From Cladopsammia gracilis (Eukaryota > Cnidaria > Anthozoa > Scleractinia > Dendrophylliidae), in assembly GCA_022457155.1 (NCBI GenBank), contig JAJGOT010000208.1:582001-646000 (forward strand): a DNA stretch of 64,000 bases, written 5' to 3'. Below the pieces are notes generated by a model that ran no database searches, had not been told where the DNA came from, and saw only the letters and a list, made by a program, of their open reading frames with translations. Of the stretch, positions 25,396 to 38,100 are shown one piece after another (position 1 is the first letter of the stretch; each line of letters starts with the position of its first letter). Made by a program: the position numbers and the translations under genes.

Positions 25396-27544
25396 ACTTT
25401 TTTTTATGGTGTGATGCTTTGTACAGGGTGGGAGTTTCAGCTTGAACACCAGATTTGAGATGTTTTCTTTTCTTAGCGGGCATGCTGGCTTCAATATGTT
25501 CATTATCTGCTTTACATGATTGAGATTCACAAACCACATTGGTTACTTCATATATTGTAAAAAACCACCCTTGCTTGAACTGTTTTGTCAGTGCAGCCAA
25601 ACTGGTAAACTCCTTTACACTTGTACAAAGATCATCAATATAGGTCCATTTTTTTTTAACGAAAACTGCGCATGTAAAATGTTTATTATATGATCGCATA
25701 TAAATTTGTGCGAGTCTATTCTTCAAAGACCTCGATGAGCGATGCTTGTTTCCACAATTTTGACTTTAACCGAATGAACTTCGATGCGATGGGCAACTTA
25801 AGCTTAAATCAATCTATAAAGCTATAAGCACTGATGACTTACCTTCAGCACTGGCAAAACCTCGTGGCGAAGACTCCGTTCCCAGCATTCTTCGCTTGTT
25901 TATTCAAATCCTCATTCACCCCCAGCAAAGATTCGGCAATCCTTTGCGAACTTTTTGGGCAATCCTTTGCGAACCGTTTTCTCAAAAATCGAGATTTTTT
26001 CTCGACACACCGAAATTCTATACCCTGTACGCGGGGGATCCTAATGTGCCTCCTCGGGTTTTGGCCATCTGGGCCAAAACCCTGCGGGGGCAACAAGTAG
26101 GCCTTAATGATTTTGCCCATGTCTTGTATCGATTTAATAAAAATAATGGTTTGGGGATAAGTGTTGACGGCGCCAACCCTTCAGTCCCACACTGAAGCGA
26201 TGCCTGGGTTCCCATAGCTTGGGTGAGAAACGGTGGCGACGCCCACTTCCCCTTGTGGGCAACCTTCTAGGAGCTTGGCATAGGTACACGCTGCTCATAT
26301 CATACCGCAGCTGTGCTCTGTCCGCACACGGTCTGTATGCCACTCGCTACACCTAGCCCCAGTTACTGGCCTCGCACGCGGCAGGCAACACTCGGGTCCT
26401 GGACAACACTTAACCCCTGACCTCTTCCCCACATATACTGTGTCTTTCTATTATGCGTGACATTAAACACACAGTTTTCCCTTTACCGCTTAGCAAAAAT
26501 CCCTTACCTGCTGAGCTAAAATTTAGGGAGAACCCTGAATACAGCCACTTAGAAGGCTGGAAAGCTGTTGCATATTCTACAATATCCCACAGGTCATATT
26601 CAATGGTACTTTCTTGACATCTTTAAATAAATAGGCCACTTTTGGCTATATTAAAATTCGACTAGATAATGAGACTTTGAGGACACAAACAAAGGGAATG
26701 AAGAAACATATTTATTCATTTCTTTTGTTTGTGTCCTCTGAGCTTCATTATCAAGTTCAATTTTAATATAATTTATCGAAAGTGGCATATTAGCCAGTGG
26801 TCTGAACTAGCAATATAAGTAGGCTATAGATAATAGTGCATGTTTGTCTTGTGTCATTTGTTTGTGTGTCTTCCGACGACCGTAGTATTGTAATATAGTT
26901 CATGTAATTTGGGTTCCTAGTCTCCTTAACTCTCTAGTTATTTTTAGGTAGCCAATACCTTTTTTGCTAGAAATTAAGTTGTAGTTGTTGTAGCTGTTGT
27001 ATCAAAACATCTTCGATCTTCCTAGGTAATCAGACAATTATCGAAAATGTTCAAAACACCAGAAAATTATCGGGAATCTTTGGCAAACTTAAAAAAAAAC
27101 TCGGAAATTGATAACAAACTTTCAAATAATGTTGTAACAATATCCAAAAACTGTTGGAAATTTCTTCATTGGTATCAAAGATATAAAGGCATAGGATGCA
27201 GCCTATACCATGGGTCATCTACGGATTCATGTTTTATCTTTTTGCAAAAGTCAAGTGTGGGTAATAGGGTGTCCAGGCATCCATCCCACTTTTTGAAGAA
27301 ATTTGTCAAAATTGCACCTAATCCTTTTTTATGATGGGAAATATCTTCAGGGCACACACTTTTTGATTTTGTACTAAAAGCCTGGTGGGTAACAGACTGA
27401 AAATAGTGGTGTAACAATTAATAGAATTCTCGATAAATCATGACTGTGACCATTCGGTTCAATTCACGATTCTTTGCTTCCACGTTTCAATTTTGTTTCA
27501 ATTTTTGCATACCTTTTCCAGGGTGCCCTAAATGAGTTATATAT
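24755..27544. other. Repeat-rich stretch between GAPDH fragment and copy B
   Basis: No supported gene. The block at about 25850-26500 differs in style from its surroundings: it is GC-richer, with short direct repeats (CAATCCTTTGCGAAC twice at 25938-25978) and AATAAA near 26139. This could be a solo LTR or other retroelement remnant. The rest holds one clear foldback (26635-26786) and AT-rich sequence. Confidence 0.35.
26635..26786. mobile_element. 152-bp foldback element (MITE)
   Basis: The left arm GCCACTTTTGGCTATATT and right arm ATCGAAAGTGGC are inverted copies. The complementarity continues through GAGGACACAAACAAA and TTTGTTTGTGTCCTC near the centre. Confidence 0.7.
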
Positions 27545-27579
27545 TGCTTTCTTGGCTAAAAAAATACAATACAGTTTTT

Positions 27580-27800
27580 GGAGGTGCGGTGGTCCAGTGG
27601 TTAGTGCCTCAGACTTTCAACCTGAAGGTCGGTGGTTCAAGCCTGCTCTCTGCCGTCGTGTTGTTTCCTTAGACAAGAAACTTTGCCCCATGTTGTCTCT
27701 ACCTCACGCTAGGTGTATAAATGGGTACCGGCAACATAATGTTATGCCGGGAGGTAACCCAACCCTAAATTTGCCAAGCACAGTACTGTAACCTTTCTAA
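27580..27800 (+). mobile_element. tRNA-derived SINE, copy B, at the left breakpoint of the duplication
   Basis: Same SINE as at 2420 with intact A and B boxes. Homology to copies A and C starts only about 30 bases before it (near 27545); upstream sequence is unrelated. Confidence 0.75.
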
Positions 27801-30800
27801 CTGCATGTTTAACCCTGTAATTGCAGAATTTCACTCAAAACACGCTTTTTGGGGTTAAAAAAGTGTGTTTTCGTGGATTTTTTTTGGCCAAATTGGGCGT
27901 TTCCTGCGCTAAAAGTGCATATTTGTGAACAGGGGCAAGGTGTTTATTTAGTTTCTGAATGAAAACGATCAATTTTTTTTTTTTATTTATTTATTTTTTA
28001 ATTTATTTATGCAAAACATTTACTTAACAAGCGATTTGAAAGGTTACAATACAAAGGAATACATGACAAGATGTTACAACAATACACTACACTAGACATT
28101 CCGAGACTGGGTTGGCGTTGACAATTTCAATTTTTGTTTATAGTCTGAAACTGCACTAATCATTTGGTAAAGTACTTCAGTAGTTAAAAGTATGTTTTAA
28201 TTTATATAATACTTATGTTTTAGATTGCAGAGGGAATTTTTCTAAATGAGATCGACAGAATTTAACTACAAATTCTTCTAAAGATAGGTTTTTCTGTGCT
28301 AGTTTTTGGATATAAAGGTAATATTTAGCAAAGAGGAGAGTACAGTTTAAATTATTGGTAATCACGTCAGTCTTGGAGGAGTTCGTGCCGAAGAGAATTT
28401 CCGTTGGGGATAAGGAGAAAGAGGTGCCATTTTCTTTGTTAAACCACTTAATAACTTCCAAGAAAAACTCTTTAGACCACTGACAATTAGAAAAAGTGTG
28501 AATAATGGAATCATTTTCTCGACAGTAAATGCAAAGCATATCATTTTTAATACCAAATAAATGCAGTTCTCTCTTTGTAACAACTATTCTGTGCAAAAGT
28601 TTGAAGTAAAATTCTCTCAGCTTGTTTTCTCTAGAAATATATTTTACACGACTAAAAAGAGTCAATCCGTACCATGTCTGACTGTAAATCTCTCTCCCAC
28701 TTTATGCTTGCCTTCAATACTTGCTTGTCTTTATTTATCAAAAGCCAGTAATAATCTCTGTTTTTTAATTTACGTAAATTTATGGTAGTATCCCTAGACA
28801 GCTGAAACTCATATTCTGAAAGAAAAATAGTTTTATCTAGACATTTTATCCTTGCCTTAATAATGAGGGTCTGAGGTATTGCAGATACAACTTGCATGTA
28901 TGTTAGGAAATTACAGCTCAGTTCGTATTTTCGGATGAACTCTGTGTAAGGAAGAATTTTTCCATCCGCCTTCAACAGATCGTGGATAAAAATAATATTC
29001 CTACTAAACCAGCTCCGATAAAAGATAGTTTGACTGTTAATTCGAATTTCTTTATTATTAAATAGGATCAATTCCTGATCGGATTCTGGATTATAAGATG
29101 CTTTAAGTTCAGAGAAATATAGTAACATCTGCTTGTAGAAGTGCAGGAATTAATTGCCTGCTCGAGAAACTTTTCATCATAGTTACAGTGCAATAGGAAT
29201 TTTAAGCCACCATATTTATGGAAATAATAGTTTGGGATAACCTTCCAGGATTCACTGCCCATTTGGTCGTTTATTAAAAATCTCGAGATCCGTGCCAATT
29301 TGAGTGATTTGGACATAGTTTCTATGCTAGGCACACGTAGACCTCCATTTTCGTAGTCTTGAAACATGACTTTGCGATTGATCTTGTCTTCCATATAAAT
29401 TTAAATATCATAGAATTAACATCTTGAATGCATTTTTTAGGGATATCAAGAATAGAAGTGGAATGTACCAGCTGCGAGATGCCAAGGCTTTTAGTTATAA
29501 GACATCTTCCAAATAGTGTAAGGTTTCGAGACTGCCAGATGCCGTGAATAGTATCTATTTTTTGAATTTTTTCTTCAAAGTTGTATTGGTCATTTTTTTT
29601 TCATCATAGGATATGAATATCCCTAAGGCTCTTATCGGCTCATTTGGCCATTTGAATCTGAAAGGTTTTTCTTTACAATGCCTCCAGGGCCCCAGCCACA
29701 TTGCTTTTGTTTTTGATGGGTTAAGTCGCAAACCTGATAGATCACCGAAATCATTCAATCGTACAATAGCTCTTTGCACGGTGTCCGTATCCTTGCAAAA
29801 GAGAGTGGTGTCATCAGCGAATTGGCCTATTTTAAATTCTTTCCGAAAAATAGTTATACCATGAATTTCCTTGTCCTGTCTAATCTTACAAGCTAGCAGC
29901 TCAACCGCAAGAATGAATAAATAGGGGGACAAAGGGCAGCCTTGCCTCACTTCTCTTGATAACTTAAAGTAGTTGGTACAAAAGCCGTTGTTTAAAACTG
30001 CACTTTCTGAATTGGTGTAAAGAGTGGTGATCCATCGTTTGATATTATCACCAAAATTAAATACCGTAATTGTCTTTTGGATGAAATCCCATTCAATAGT
30101 GTCAAACGCTTTACGAATATCAAGTTGCAGAAGTAACCCCGGAATGTTTTGAAGTTTTGTTTGCTCAAGAATATCATTTATCTGCCTATCATTTTGACCT
30201 ATATACCTCCCTGTTATGAAACCTGTTTGATCTGGATTTATTAAGCGCGTCAAAAATTTTTCTATTCTCCTGGCTACAATTTTGGACGCAATTTTGTAAT
30301 CCATATTAAGTAAAGTTATCGGTCGCCAGTTTGCGAGATCAGCTAGATCTGAGTCTTCCTTTGGGACTAGAGTAACTACACCTCGCTTTTGAGAGATTGA
30401 CATTTTGCCTTCTTTAAATGCTGCGTTAAAACAATCGACTAGGTCTTGTCCCAACAAGTCAAAGAAACAGTTATAGAACTCCCAGGTAAATCTGTCATCT
30501 CCTGGAGATTTTCCACTTGCGAACGTCTGCAAAACATCACTACATTCCTTAAGAGTGATTTCACCCAATTCGTCTTGTTCCGTATTTTGAAGTTTCGGTA
30601 TTTCAAGATTTCCAACAAAATTTTCAAATAAACTGCTTTTATCCTCTACAAGATTTGACGTATATAAATCTCTATAGAAATTTTCAATTTCCAATAATAT
30701 GTCTTCTTCTTTGAAAATATTATCTCCATCTGGCTGTTTCAGTTCTTTAATTACTTTTCGGTTATAGTTCCGCTTTTCTAGATTAAAGAAATATTTTGTT

Positions 30801-31860
30801 GGTTTTTCACCTTGCTCAGTCCATCTAGCTTTAGAACGAAGAATTGAACCTTTCCCGTTGTTTTCATATAAGAGATGAAGTTCCTGTTTTAATCGAGTGT
30901 ATTCCTGTTGCTGAGTTCCGCTTGTATCATCTACATCGATACTTTGGGAAAGGAGGTTGTCAAGTTTCTCTAATCCGTCTGCTAGATCTTGTTCCTTTAT
31001 ACGAAGCTTTTTTTGTTTGTTTTTGGAATAAGGGATTGTAAGCGCTCTTATTTCCATTTTGATAAGTTCCCATTTTAATCTTTTGTCTTCCACATCCAAA
31101 TATTTATTTATTATGGTAGGATAATTTTCTTTTATAAGTTTTATATATTCTTCATCTTCTACGAGAGAACTGTTGAATTTCCATAGCCCCGGCCCGCGTC
31201 TTTCTTTCGTAACAGTCAAACTAAGTTTTATTGCTTTGTGATCAGGAGCAATAGAGACTTTTGGTCCTATGCAAGACACACATTTAATTAAAGATCGAGC
31301 AATAAGAAAGAAATCGATTCGCGAGCTGAGATTGAGTGCTTTGGACTCATAGGTGAAACTCAGTTTGCTCGGATTTTGTTTTCTATAGATGTCAACAAGC
31401 TCAAGTTCTCTCATCATTGATATGATATTGTTTCGGTAAGTATGTGGCTTCCACGCCGCCCCACCTATTTTGTCAATGGCATAAAGAGCAACATTCCAGT
31501 CACCTCCTATAACTAGGTTCCCAATATTGGTGTTAGACATTAAATATTCATGTAAAGAATGCAAAAATTCATTCTGCTGTTGTAAGTTGTTTGGAGCATA
31601 AATATTGCATACAGATAAATTGCCTGCTTCAGAAGCTATGTCCACTGAGATAATTCTCCCATTTTGGTCTTTGTTAAAGTTGTTAACCGTCTGACCATAT
31701 AAGGGGTTAATTAAGATACAAACACCTCTACTATGAATTGAGCCGTGTGAAAAGAAAATGTCACCTCCCCACTCACTCCTCCAAACTGTTTCATCACCTG
31801 GTTTTGAATAAATTTCTTGCAAAAAATAAAATAAGCAATTCTGGTCTTTTAAAAACCTAA

Positions 31861-33278
31861 TATATATAGGTAGCCCAAGCCTAACAGCGTCGCACTTTGA
31901 ACAAGCTTAACTAAGGTGAAACTTAACTAAGGTGAAAGGTTGGAAGCACAAGAATTAAGATTGATGAACGGGTTATTTTCAATTTTAGCAGTTCTCAAAA
32001 ACAGTATTACGCGACCGTCTGCACAGTACATTTTTATAGACCGTACAAAAGTTCACAAAAACAACTTTTCTCTGTCTAGAATAAATAGTACCACTAGTTT
32101 CCGAATAAAGTACAGTTTATGTTTGTCAAAAATTGCCCGAGAAACTGATTTGAAAATCAAAAATTGCAAAAATACACAAACATATTTGCATAAGGCGATG
32201 CGAGTGAAGATAGAACTGTACTATAAAATCAAGTCTTGTTTTGTTTACATAAAATCGCTTTTCAATCTATCTAATGAATGAACAAACACATAAAAATGGA
32301 CAACACAATCTTCATTTTTATAGACCGTACAAAAGTTCACAAAAACAACTTTTCTCTGTCTAGAATAAATAGTACCACTAGTTTCGGAATAAAATACAGT
32401 TTATGTTTGTCAAAAATTGCCCGAGAAACTGATTTGAAAATCAAAAATTGCAAAAATACACAAACATATTTGCATAAGGCGATGCGAGTGAAGATAGAAC
32501 TGTACCATAAAATCAAGTCTTGTTTTGTTTACATAAAATCGCTTTTCAATCTATCTAATGAATGAACTAACACATAAAAATGGACAACACAATCTTCTTT
32601 CGAAAAAATTTATTCAAATCTCCATTAGTTTACGTTTAAAAGCAAAACGCGTACCATGTAATTATAGCTCGAGTTCAAGCTTTCTTCGATGAAATTCAAG
32701 AGATCGATACAACTAAATTTAGGCAGGTTTTAAAATCAATTCGCCAAAACTAACAATAACACTAATAACAAGTCACTCACAGATTGATATCAACATAAAT
32801 TCTCATCGAAAACTGTAATCTGTTTTACCTTTAAGTTCCTCGCTTGCTTGGAAATTCAAATCTCCGCTTCTGGTTCTGAAATCATCTCCCGCATTGATAA
32901 AAACGTAATACACAAAGTTCCTCGAAGCAAGATTTTATCGCTGAAAGCTCGTCTTTTTCCACTTAAGCGGCTTCTGAGTATACCTTAATTAGTATCCCTG
33001 TCTTGAGTAGCAAACCGCGAAAAAATGCAGGAAAATAACGAGTTTAATTCTCCGCTAGGCACAAGAAAACAACTAAAGTGTTTACCGAGCTCACGGCTGT
33101 GTGGCCGCGCGAAAAACAAAATTGCTAAGATCCCGGATGTTGTCCAACACGGGCGTCGGCGGGCAGACAACGCGCCCGCGAAACATTCCGCTAGCCATGA
33201 CCATGAAAAATCACGGCGTAGGTTCTATGAGTATGGAGCTGCGCAGCCAGGCCTTCGGCCTGGCAAGTGCTCCGCTAA
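31861..33278. mobile_element. 1.4-kb insertion inside LINE ORF2, class uncertain (Helitron-like right end)
   Basis: Joining LINE sequence at 31860 with 33279 restores ORF2 without gap, so the borders are supported. CTAA occurs at both borders (31857-31860 and 33275-33278). The right end has the hairpin GCCAGGCCTTCGGCCTGGC followed ten bases later by CTAA, which resembles a Helitron 3' terminus. However, the left end lacks a 5' TC and the target is not A/T. It contains a tandem duplication and no recognisable protein. Confidence 0.5.
32031..32598. repeat. Two tandem 284-bp units
   Basis: Both units begin TTTTTATAGACCGTACAAAA (32031 and 32315) and end ATGGACAACACAATCTTC. They differ at only a handful of bases. 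The 94-113 codon open frames over them are incidental. Confidence 0.95.
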
Positions 33279-33655
33279 AAATACTCCTTCTTTTAACCTG
33301 ATTTCTTAGCCCTCTGACATTTAATGACATGACACTTAAATTACCCTGGTAGACTATAGTGGCAAAAATAGAGCTTTAAGCTAGGAAAAATGCAGCGAAA
33401 AATAGTACTCATTTGGTTTGATTGAATAGAAATTAAATTTTCCCCAGTGGAAACAAAACAACACACACATAAAAACAACAACATGGTACATATACTATGT
33501 GGTCGTGGCATTTCTAGTGCTATGGTACTAATTCAATGAGTTAGTATTAATCCAAAATTCCCTGAAAAACGAAAATTCCTAGAAAAAAAAATTTTATGGC
33601 AATATATAAGTAGGTGAAAGCTGCAAAATAAGGTCGAATGTAGAACTGAACTCTA

Positions 33656-34423
33656 TTACAAAACCAGGGTGCCATTTACATACAGTTTATCTGGCTCCGA
33701 TGTGCTAAAGGAGGCTCTGCTTCCTTGCTCCTTAGCAGCTTTTAATTTTGGTAGCATTAAACGTCGTCTGTCGATGAGCTCCTTTGGCAGGTCCTCATAG
33801 ATTACGAAATTTGTTCCTTTCAGTTCCTTCGCTTTTTTATGCACCATTTCACGATCAGTAAATCGAAGAAATCTGGCCAAAATCGGGCGGGGATTATTGC
33901 TGATCTTTCTCCCATTTCTGTGCACTCTTTGAAACTCAATTTCCCTGGTGTCCTCAATGTGCAATTTTTCCTCCAGAAACTTCCACAGAACCTCACGTGT
34001 GTCTTCCACACCTTCGCCATCAACGTCCTCGTTTAACTCCACAGGGATATTCACAAATTTGAGGTTTCCTCTTCTACTGTAGGTTTCTAAATACAACAAT
34101 TTTTGATTTAATAAGCTAGTCTCAAGCTTGTATTGAGTTTTAAAATTATTTATATCCTCGTCCGCCTGTTCAACAGAGCCGTTCAAAAATTGTACACTCC
34201 TCTCCAGCTTATGAGTGAGTTTATCGATCTCATCGTGTTTCGCTTTAAGTTGTGTGATCTCACTGTGCAGAGTACTCACATTGCTCTCCAGTTTAGAGAC
34301 CGTTGCATTTACTTCTTGTAGTTTCACTTCGATCCTATCTAGCTTTTCAAGTTTCTTTTCTACTGCCCCAAGTCGGGAGAGAACTTGGTCTAATCGCTCA
34401 TTTATCTGTTCCGCCATATTCAA
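33656..34423 (-). CDS. LINE ORF1 protein, nucleic-acid-binding chaperone
   Basis: An intact 255-residue frame. The first about 110 residues form a heptad-rich coiled coil (repeating L/V/I spacing, e.g. VEKKLEKLDRIEVKLQEV), as in L1 ORF1p trimers. An RRM-like segment follows, starting near RRGNLKFVNIPVE, and then a C-terminal domain (PRPILARFLRFTDREM, VIYEDLPKELIDRRR). These resemble the transposase_22 family of L1 ORF1. The role is binding element RNA and aiding target-primed reverse transcription. It is the only intact frame in the element. ORF2 begins 326 bases downstream. Confidence 0.9.
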   Translation of the reverse strand: MNMAEQINERLDQVLSRLGAVEKKLEKLDRIEVKLQEVNATVSKLESNVSTLHSEITQLKAKHDEIDKLTHKLERSVQFLNGSVEQADEDINNFKTQYKLETSLLNQKLLYLETYSRRGNLKFVNIPVELNEDVDGEGVEDTREVLWKFLEEKLHIEDTREIEFQRVHRNGRKISNNPRPILARFLRFTDREMVHKKAKELKGTNFVIYEDLPKELIDRRRLMLPKLKAAKEQGSRASFSTSEPDKLYVNGTLVL

Positions 34424-35165
34424 CGTAGCTAAAGCCTCCTCCTCATCTCCTTCGATAGATTCGTTTCTTGGCTTTTTTCGTCTGGAGAAGTGCTGCTTTC
34501 CTCACTGAGTTCGCCGCTACTTTTTCTTCTCTCCTTTCGTTTGGAACTTTTATGTTTGCTAGCCATAAAATGTGAAGGAAACTCGAATTTTGAAGGGAGC
34601 TCCACAAAACATGACTACACGCTAGCCATGTGCATGCCCATGCCATGCCCATGCCCAAACGATCAATTTTATCTTTGCTGCAGCTGTAAACCGATACCTT
34701 AGACTTAGAAAAAAAAGAGTTTTTCCCATTTGATTTTTTTCTTCTCTCTCTTCCTTTCATCTTTCCCTCCCTTTCTTTACTTGCTATCATCGGTTATTTA
34801 TACACTTTCTTTCAGCTGGAAAAGTTTTGATCCAACCTTTTAAGGAACCCAAGAAATGAATCTGGAAGAATGTCCAGTGTGGGAGCCAAATTTGGCACTG
34901 ATTTTGCAACAAAAATTTAACAGGTTTTTCCTGCATAACTGCAGAAGAATTTGACCGATTCCCAAAATTGACACATAAATGCATCAACTGCATGTCAAAG
35001 TTAACTTGTGAGGTGTGAATTGATGACGTCACAATGGCTTCCATGCGTAAACCCCAAAACCGGTAAAAGTCGGGGTATTGGGTGTAAAGGGGTAAATTTT
35101 ATTGATGTTTTAAGGAGCAAAGGTGTTGTGTTGGAGTTTAAACATTCATTTATCTGAAACTGTAG

Positions 35166-38100
35166 GAAATAGTTGTTGGCAGCAACATGGATAAAATCTA
35201 CATCGTTATGGACTACGTTGAGCATGACCTGAAAGTTTTAATGGAGCATATGACGCAAGGATTTAGAATTGGTGAGCTATCATACTTGGAATAATTTCAG
35301 TCAATTGAAGGACTTGGTACAAAAGGGGCAAAAGTGACAATTTATGTGTTGGTTTTGACATTTACAGAAACCAGTCAATTAATACATCACTATTTTTTTC
35401 CATTCTTTTATCAATGTCAATCATTCATTTCTAGGTAAAATAATTAATAAGCATTTTATTGAATTGCTAGTGGCCAAGACGATTCATTAATCCGAAGAAG
35501 AATAAAGTTATCATTTATCTCCATCTTCCTACATGTACGGTGTGCCTGAAGGTTTTATACTATCGAATTTGCCACAGATCATCAACAGATTTACAGCAAC
35601 ATGTAGTACTTACAGTATCATGGCAAAACAGTTTTGTGACAACTAAGGAGAAATTCTTCAAATTTATGTATTTCCATGCTGTGATTAATATTTACTATAG
35701 AGTTTAGACACTGGTTGGTCAACTTTCCCTTCAATTTTGTGAACAAGATCCTTTGTCATTATTTTATTTAGGTGAGGTCAAGACATTGATGATTCAACTT
35801 CTAAGAGCTGTGGAACATCTCCATGACAACTGGATTCTTCACCGGGATCTGAAGGCCTCTAACTTACTTCTCAGCAACAAAGGAATCCTTAAGGTTAGCT
35901 TACATTAGCATTGTTCCCTGAATGTTTAAAGACTGTATGAATAAAGCCTGTTTACATAGTGATACCAAGCATGATTGGTGATTGCCCCTTTAAGAAATTC
36001 CTGACTGATCTCTACAGATCTTAGGAGGAAGTAACTTTAATTTTGTACTTTGTTTTACTTTTTCACAGGTTGGCGATTTTGGACTTGCAAGGGAGTATGG
36101 TTCTCCTCTAAAGAACTATACTCCAATTGTGGTGACCCTGTGGTACAGAGCACCTGAATTACTGCTTGGCACCAAGGTTTGTTGTTCTTCCTCTTGGGCA
36201 ATGTAGCAAGATTAGCTGTTGCTTGTAAATTTTTCATTCTTATTTTGACAATGGTTTGAAATGCAGCAAATTATCATAGGACCGTACTGCTCTGCAAGCC
36301 TTTTCTTTGCAATACCATTGATGAAAGTCCTGTATGAGGGCCGTTCACATTTACATGAGCGGGGCGGGAAAAAGCTGCATGGCCCAACTACAAAAACGTA
36401 CGGCCTTGCATGTTAAAATTTCAACAATTTTGTCTCCACATTGGTCATATGATAAAAATACGTACTAAGTTACATGTAGGTCAGGCCAGATGGGAAAATG
36501 TTTGGTTCAAGGTCATGGCCCATGGACCTCGCTGCACTATGCCTGTATGCCATGACCTTGAGCCAAATATATAAGGTTTGTCTCCCATATATTAATGCCA
36601 ACATCTAGTTCCACTTCTTACAGCATGAAGCAACGTTGAGCATTAACTATAACTTCTGCTGAATGGGAAGCTACATGTAGCCCTATTCAGAGTGGTGGAA
36701 ATTTGAGTTTTTTCCCACCATTTTGTCTCTTTGGTTTTTGTTGTTTTTTTCCTTTCATCACTTTTGGTCATTTTTCCTTCCTACTTCAAGACATTAAAGT
36801 AAGCTCCTGGAAACATGATGCATGTACATGTACATGTACATGTATATCAGATACGATACTGTCCCTTACACAGTGTAAGTTATAATTCAGTGATTACATG
36901 TAACAACAGTCCTTATTTTTTAGGAATACTCCACCCCTATTGATCTGTGGTCAGTTGGTTGTGTTTTTGCCGAATTGTTGACAATGAAGCCACTTTTTCC
37001 TGGCAAGTCGGAGATAGATCAGATCAACAGAATATTCAAAGTAAGGCTAATGAACAAATTGCTGGTAACCATGCATCCAATGTCACATGCAAGGAAATGT
37101 TCTTGCAACTGGTGTCATCTGAAGACAAGTTGTGCAACTAATGCAAAAATATATGCAGGAGAGCATGCAACTAGAGAAAATGTGTAACTAGTGATAATGC
37201 TGGTGCCAAGCACTGGAAAGTTCCATGCTCAATTTTGAATTTGCTTCTTATAGGCTCCAAAAAAAAACACATAAAGTGGCCCAATATTATCGAGCCAGAG
37301 CCCAACTTCATTGGCCCAATATTAGTGTAGCAAAGCCCAGCTTCATTGCCCAAATATTAATTTAGCGAAAGCCCTACTTCATTGGCCCAATGTTAATGTA
37401 GCCAGAGCCCAACTTCATAGCCCAATATTAATGTAGCAAAAGGCCTACATCATTGGCCCAATATTAATGTCGTAGAGCCCAACTTCATTGGCCCAATATT
37501 AATGCAGCGAGAGGCCTACATCATTGGCCCAATATTAATGTGGCCGAAGCCCAACTTCATTGGCCCAATATTCAGGTACATCATTGGCCCAATATTAATG
37601 TAGCTAGAGCCCAACTTCATTGGCCCAATATTAATGCAGCGAGAGGCCTACATCATTGGCCCAATATTAATGTGGCCGAAGCCCAACTTCATTGGCCCAA
37701 TATTCAGGTAGGCAAAGCCCTACATCATTGGCCCAATATTAATGTAGCCAGAGCCTTACTTTATTGGCCCAATATTAATGTCGCAGAGCCCAGCTTCATT
37801 GCCCCAATATTAATGTAGCCAGAGCCCTACATCATTGGCCCAATATTAATATAGCCAGAGCCCAACTTCATTGGCCTCATATTAATGCAGCGAGAGGCCT
37901 ACATCATTGGCCCAATATTAATGTAGCCAGAGCCCTACATCATCGGCCCTATATTAATATAGCCAGAGCGCAACTTCATTGGCCCAATATCAATATAGCC
38001 AGAGCCGCACATCATTGGCCCAATATTAATGCAGCCAGAGCCCTACATCATTTGCCCAATATTAGTATAGCCAGAGCGCAACTTCATTGGCCCAATATTA

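Larger units (their letters stand above)
28213..33330 (-). pseudogene. LINE ORF2, endonuclease-reverse transcriptase, interrupted and frameshifted
   Basis: The start reads MSLNVRGLRNQ at 33330, the usual apurinic-endonuclease opening. It is cut after SIF by the insert 31861-33278 and resumes at LKDQNC. The long frame 29555-31860 holds endonuclease motifs (GGDWNVA, SRIDFFLIA, APDHKAI) and reverse transcriptase motifs (NWRPITLLNMDYK, LLLQLDIRKAFD, QGCPLSPYLF, FADDTTLF). The frame shifts at an A run near 29594-29602, again near 29390, near 29125 and near 28660. The C-terminal part still shows a CIYCREN...H...C zinc-knuckle pattern at about 28520-28560. It once copied the element RNA into DNA at nicked targets and is now dead. 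Confidence 0.9.
27976..34656 (-). mobile_element. Full-length L1/Tx1-like LINE in CDK11 copy B intron
   Basis: A 13-bp target duplication AAACGATCAATTT flanks it at 27963-27975 and 34657-34669. The empty site is seen once in copy A (2802-2814) and in copy C, so the borders are exact. The 3' end on the plus strand is a T-rich/ATTT run. It encodes ORF1 (33656-34423) and ORF2 (starting at 33330), with a separate insertion inside ORF2. Multiple frameshifts make it inactive. Confidence 0.95.

Noticed and set aside
31940..32565. Two near-identical open frames of about 100 codons as a duplicated gene
   Set aside because: They are the 284-bp tandem duplication read through; no start context, codon pattern or homology.
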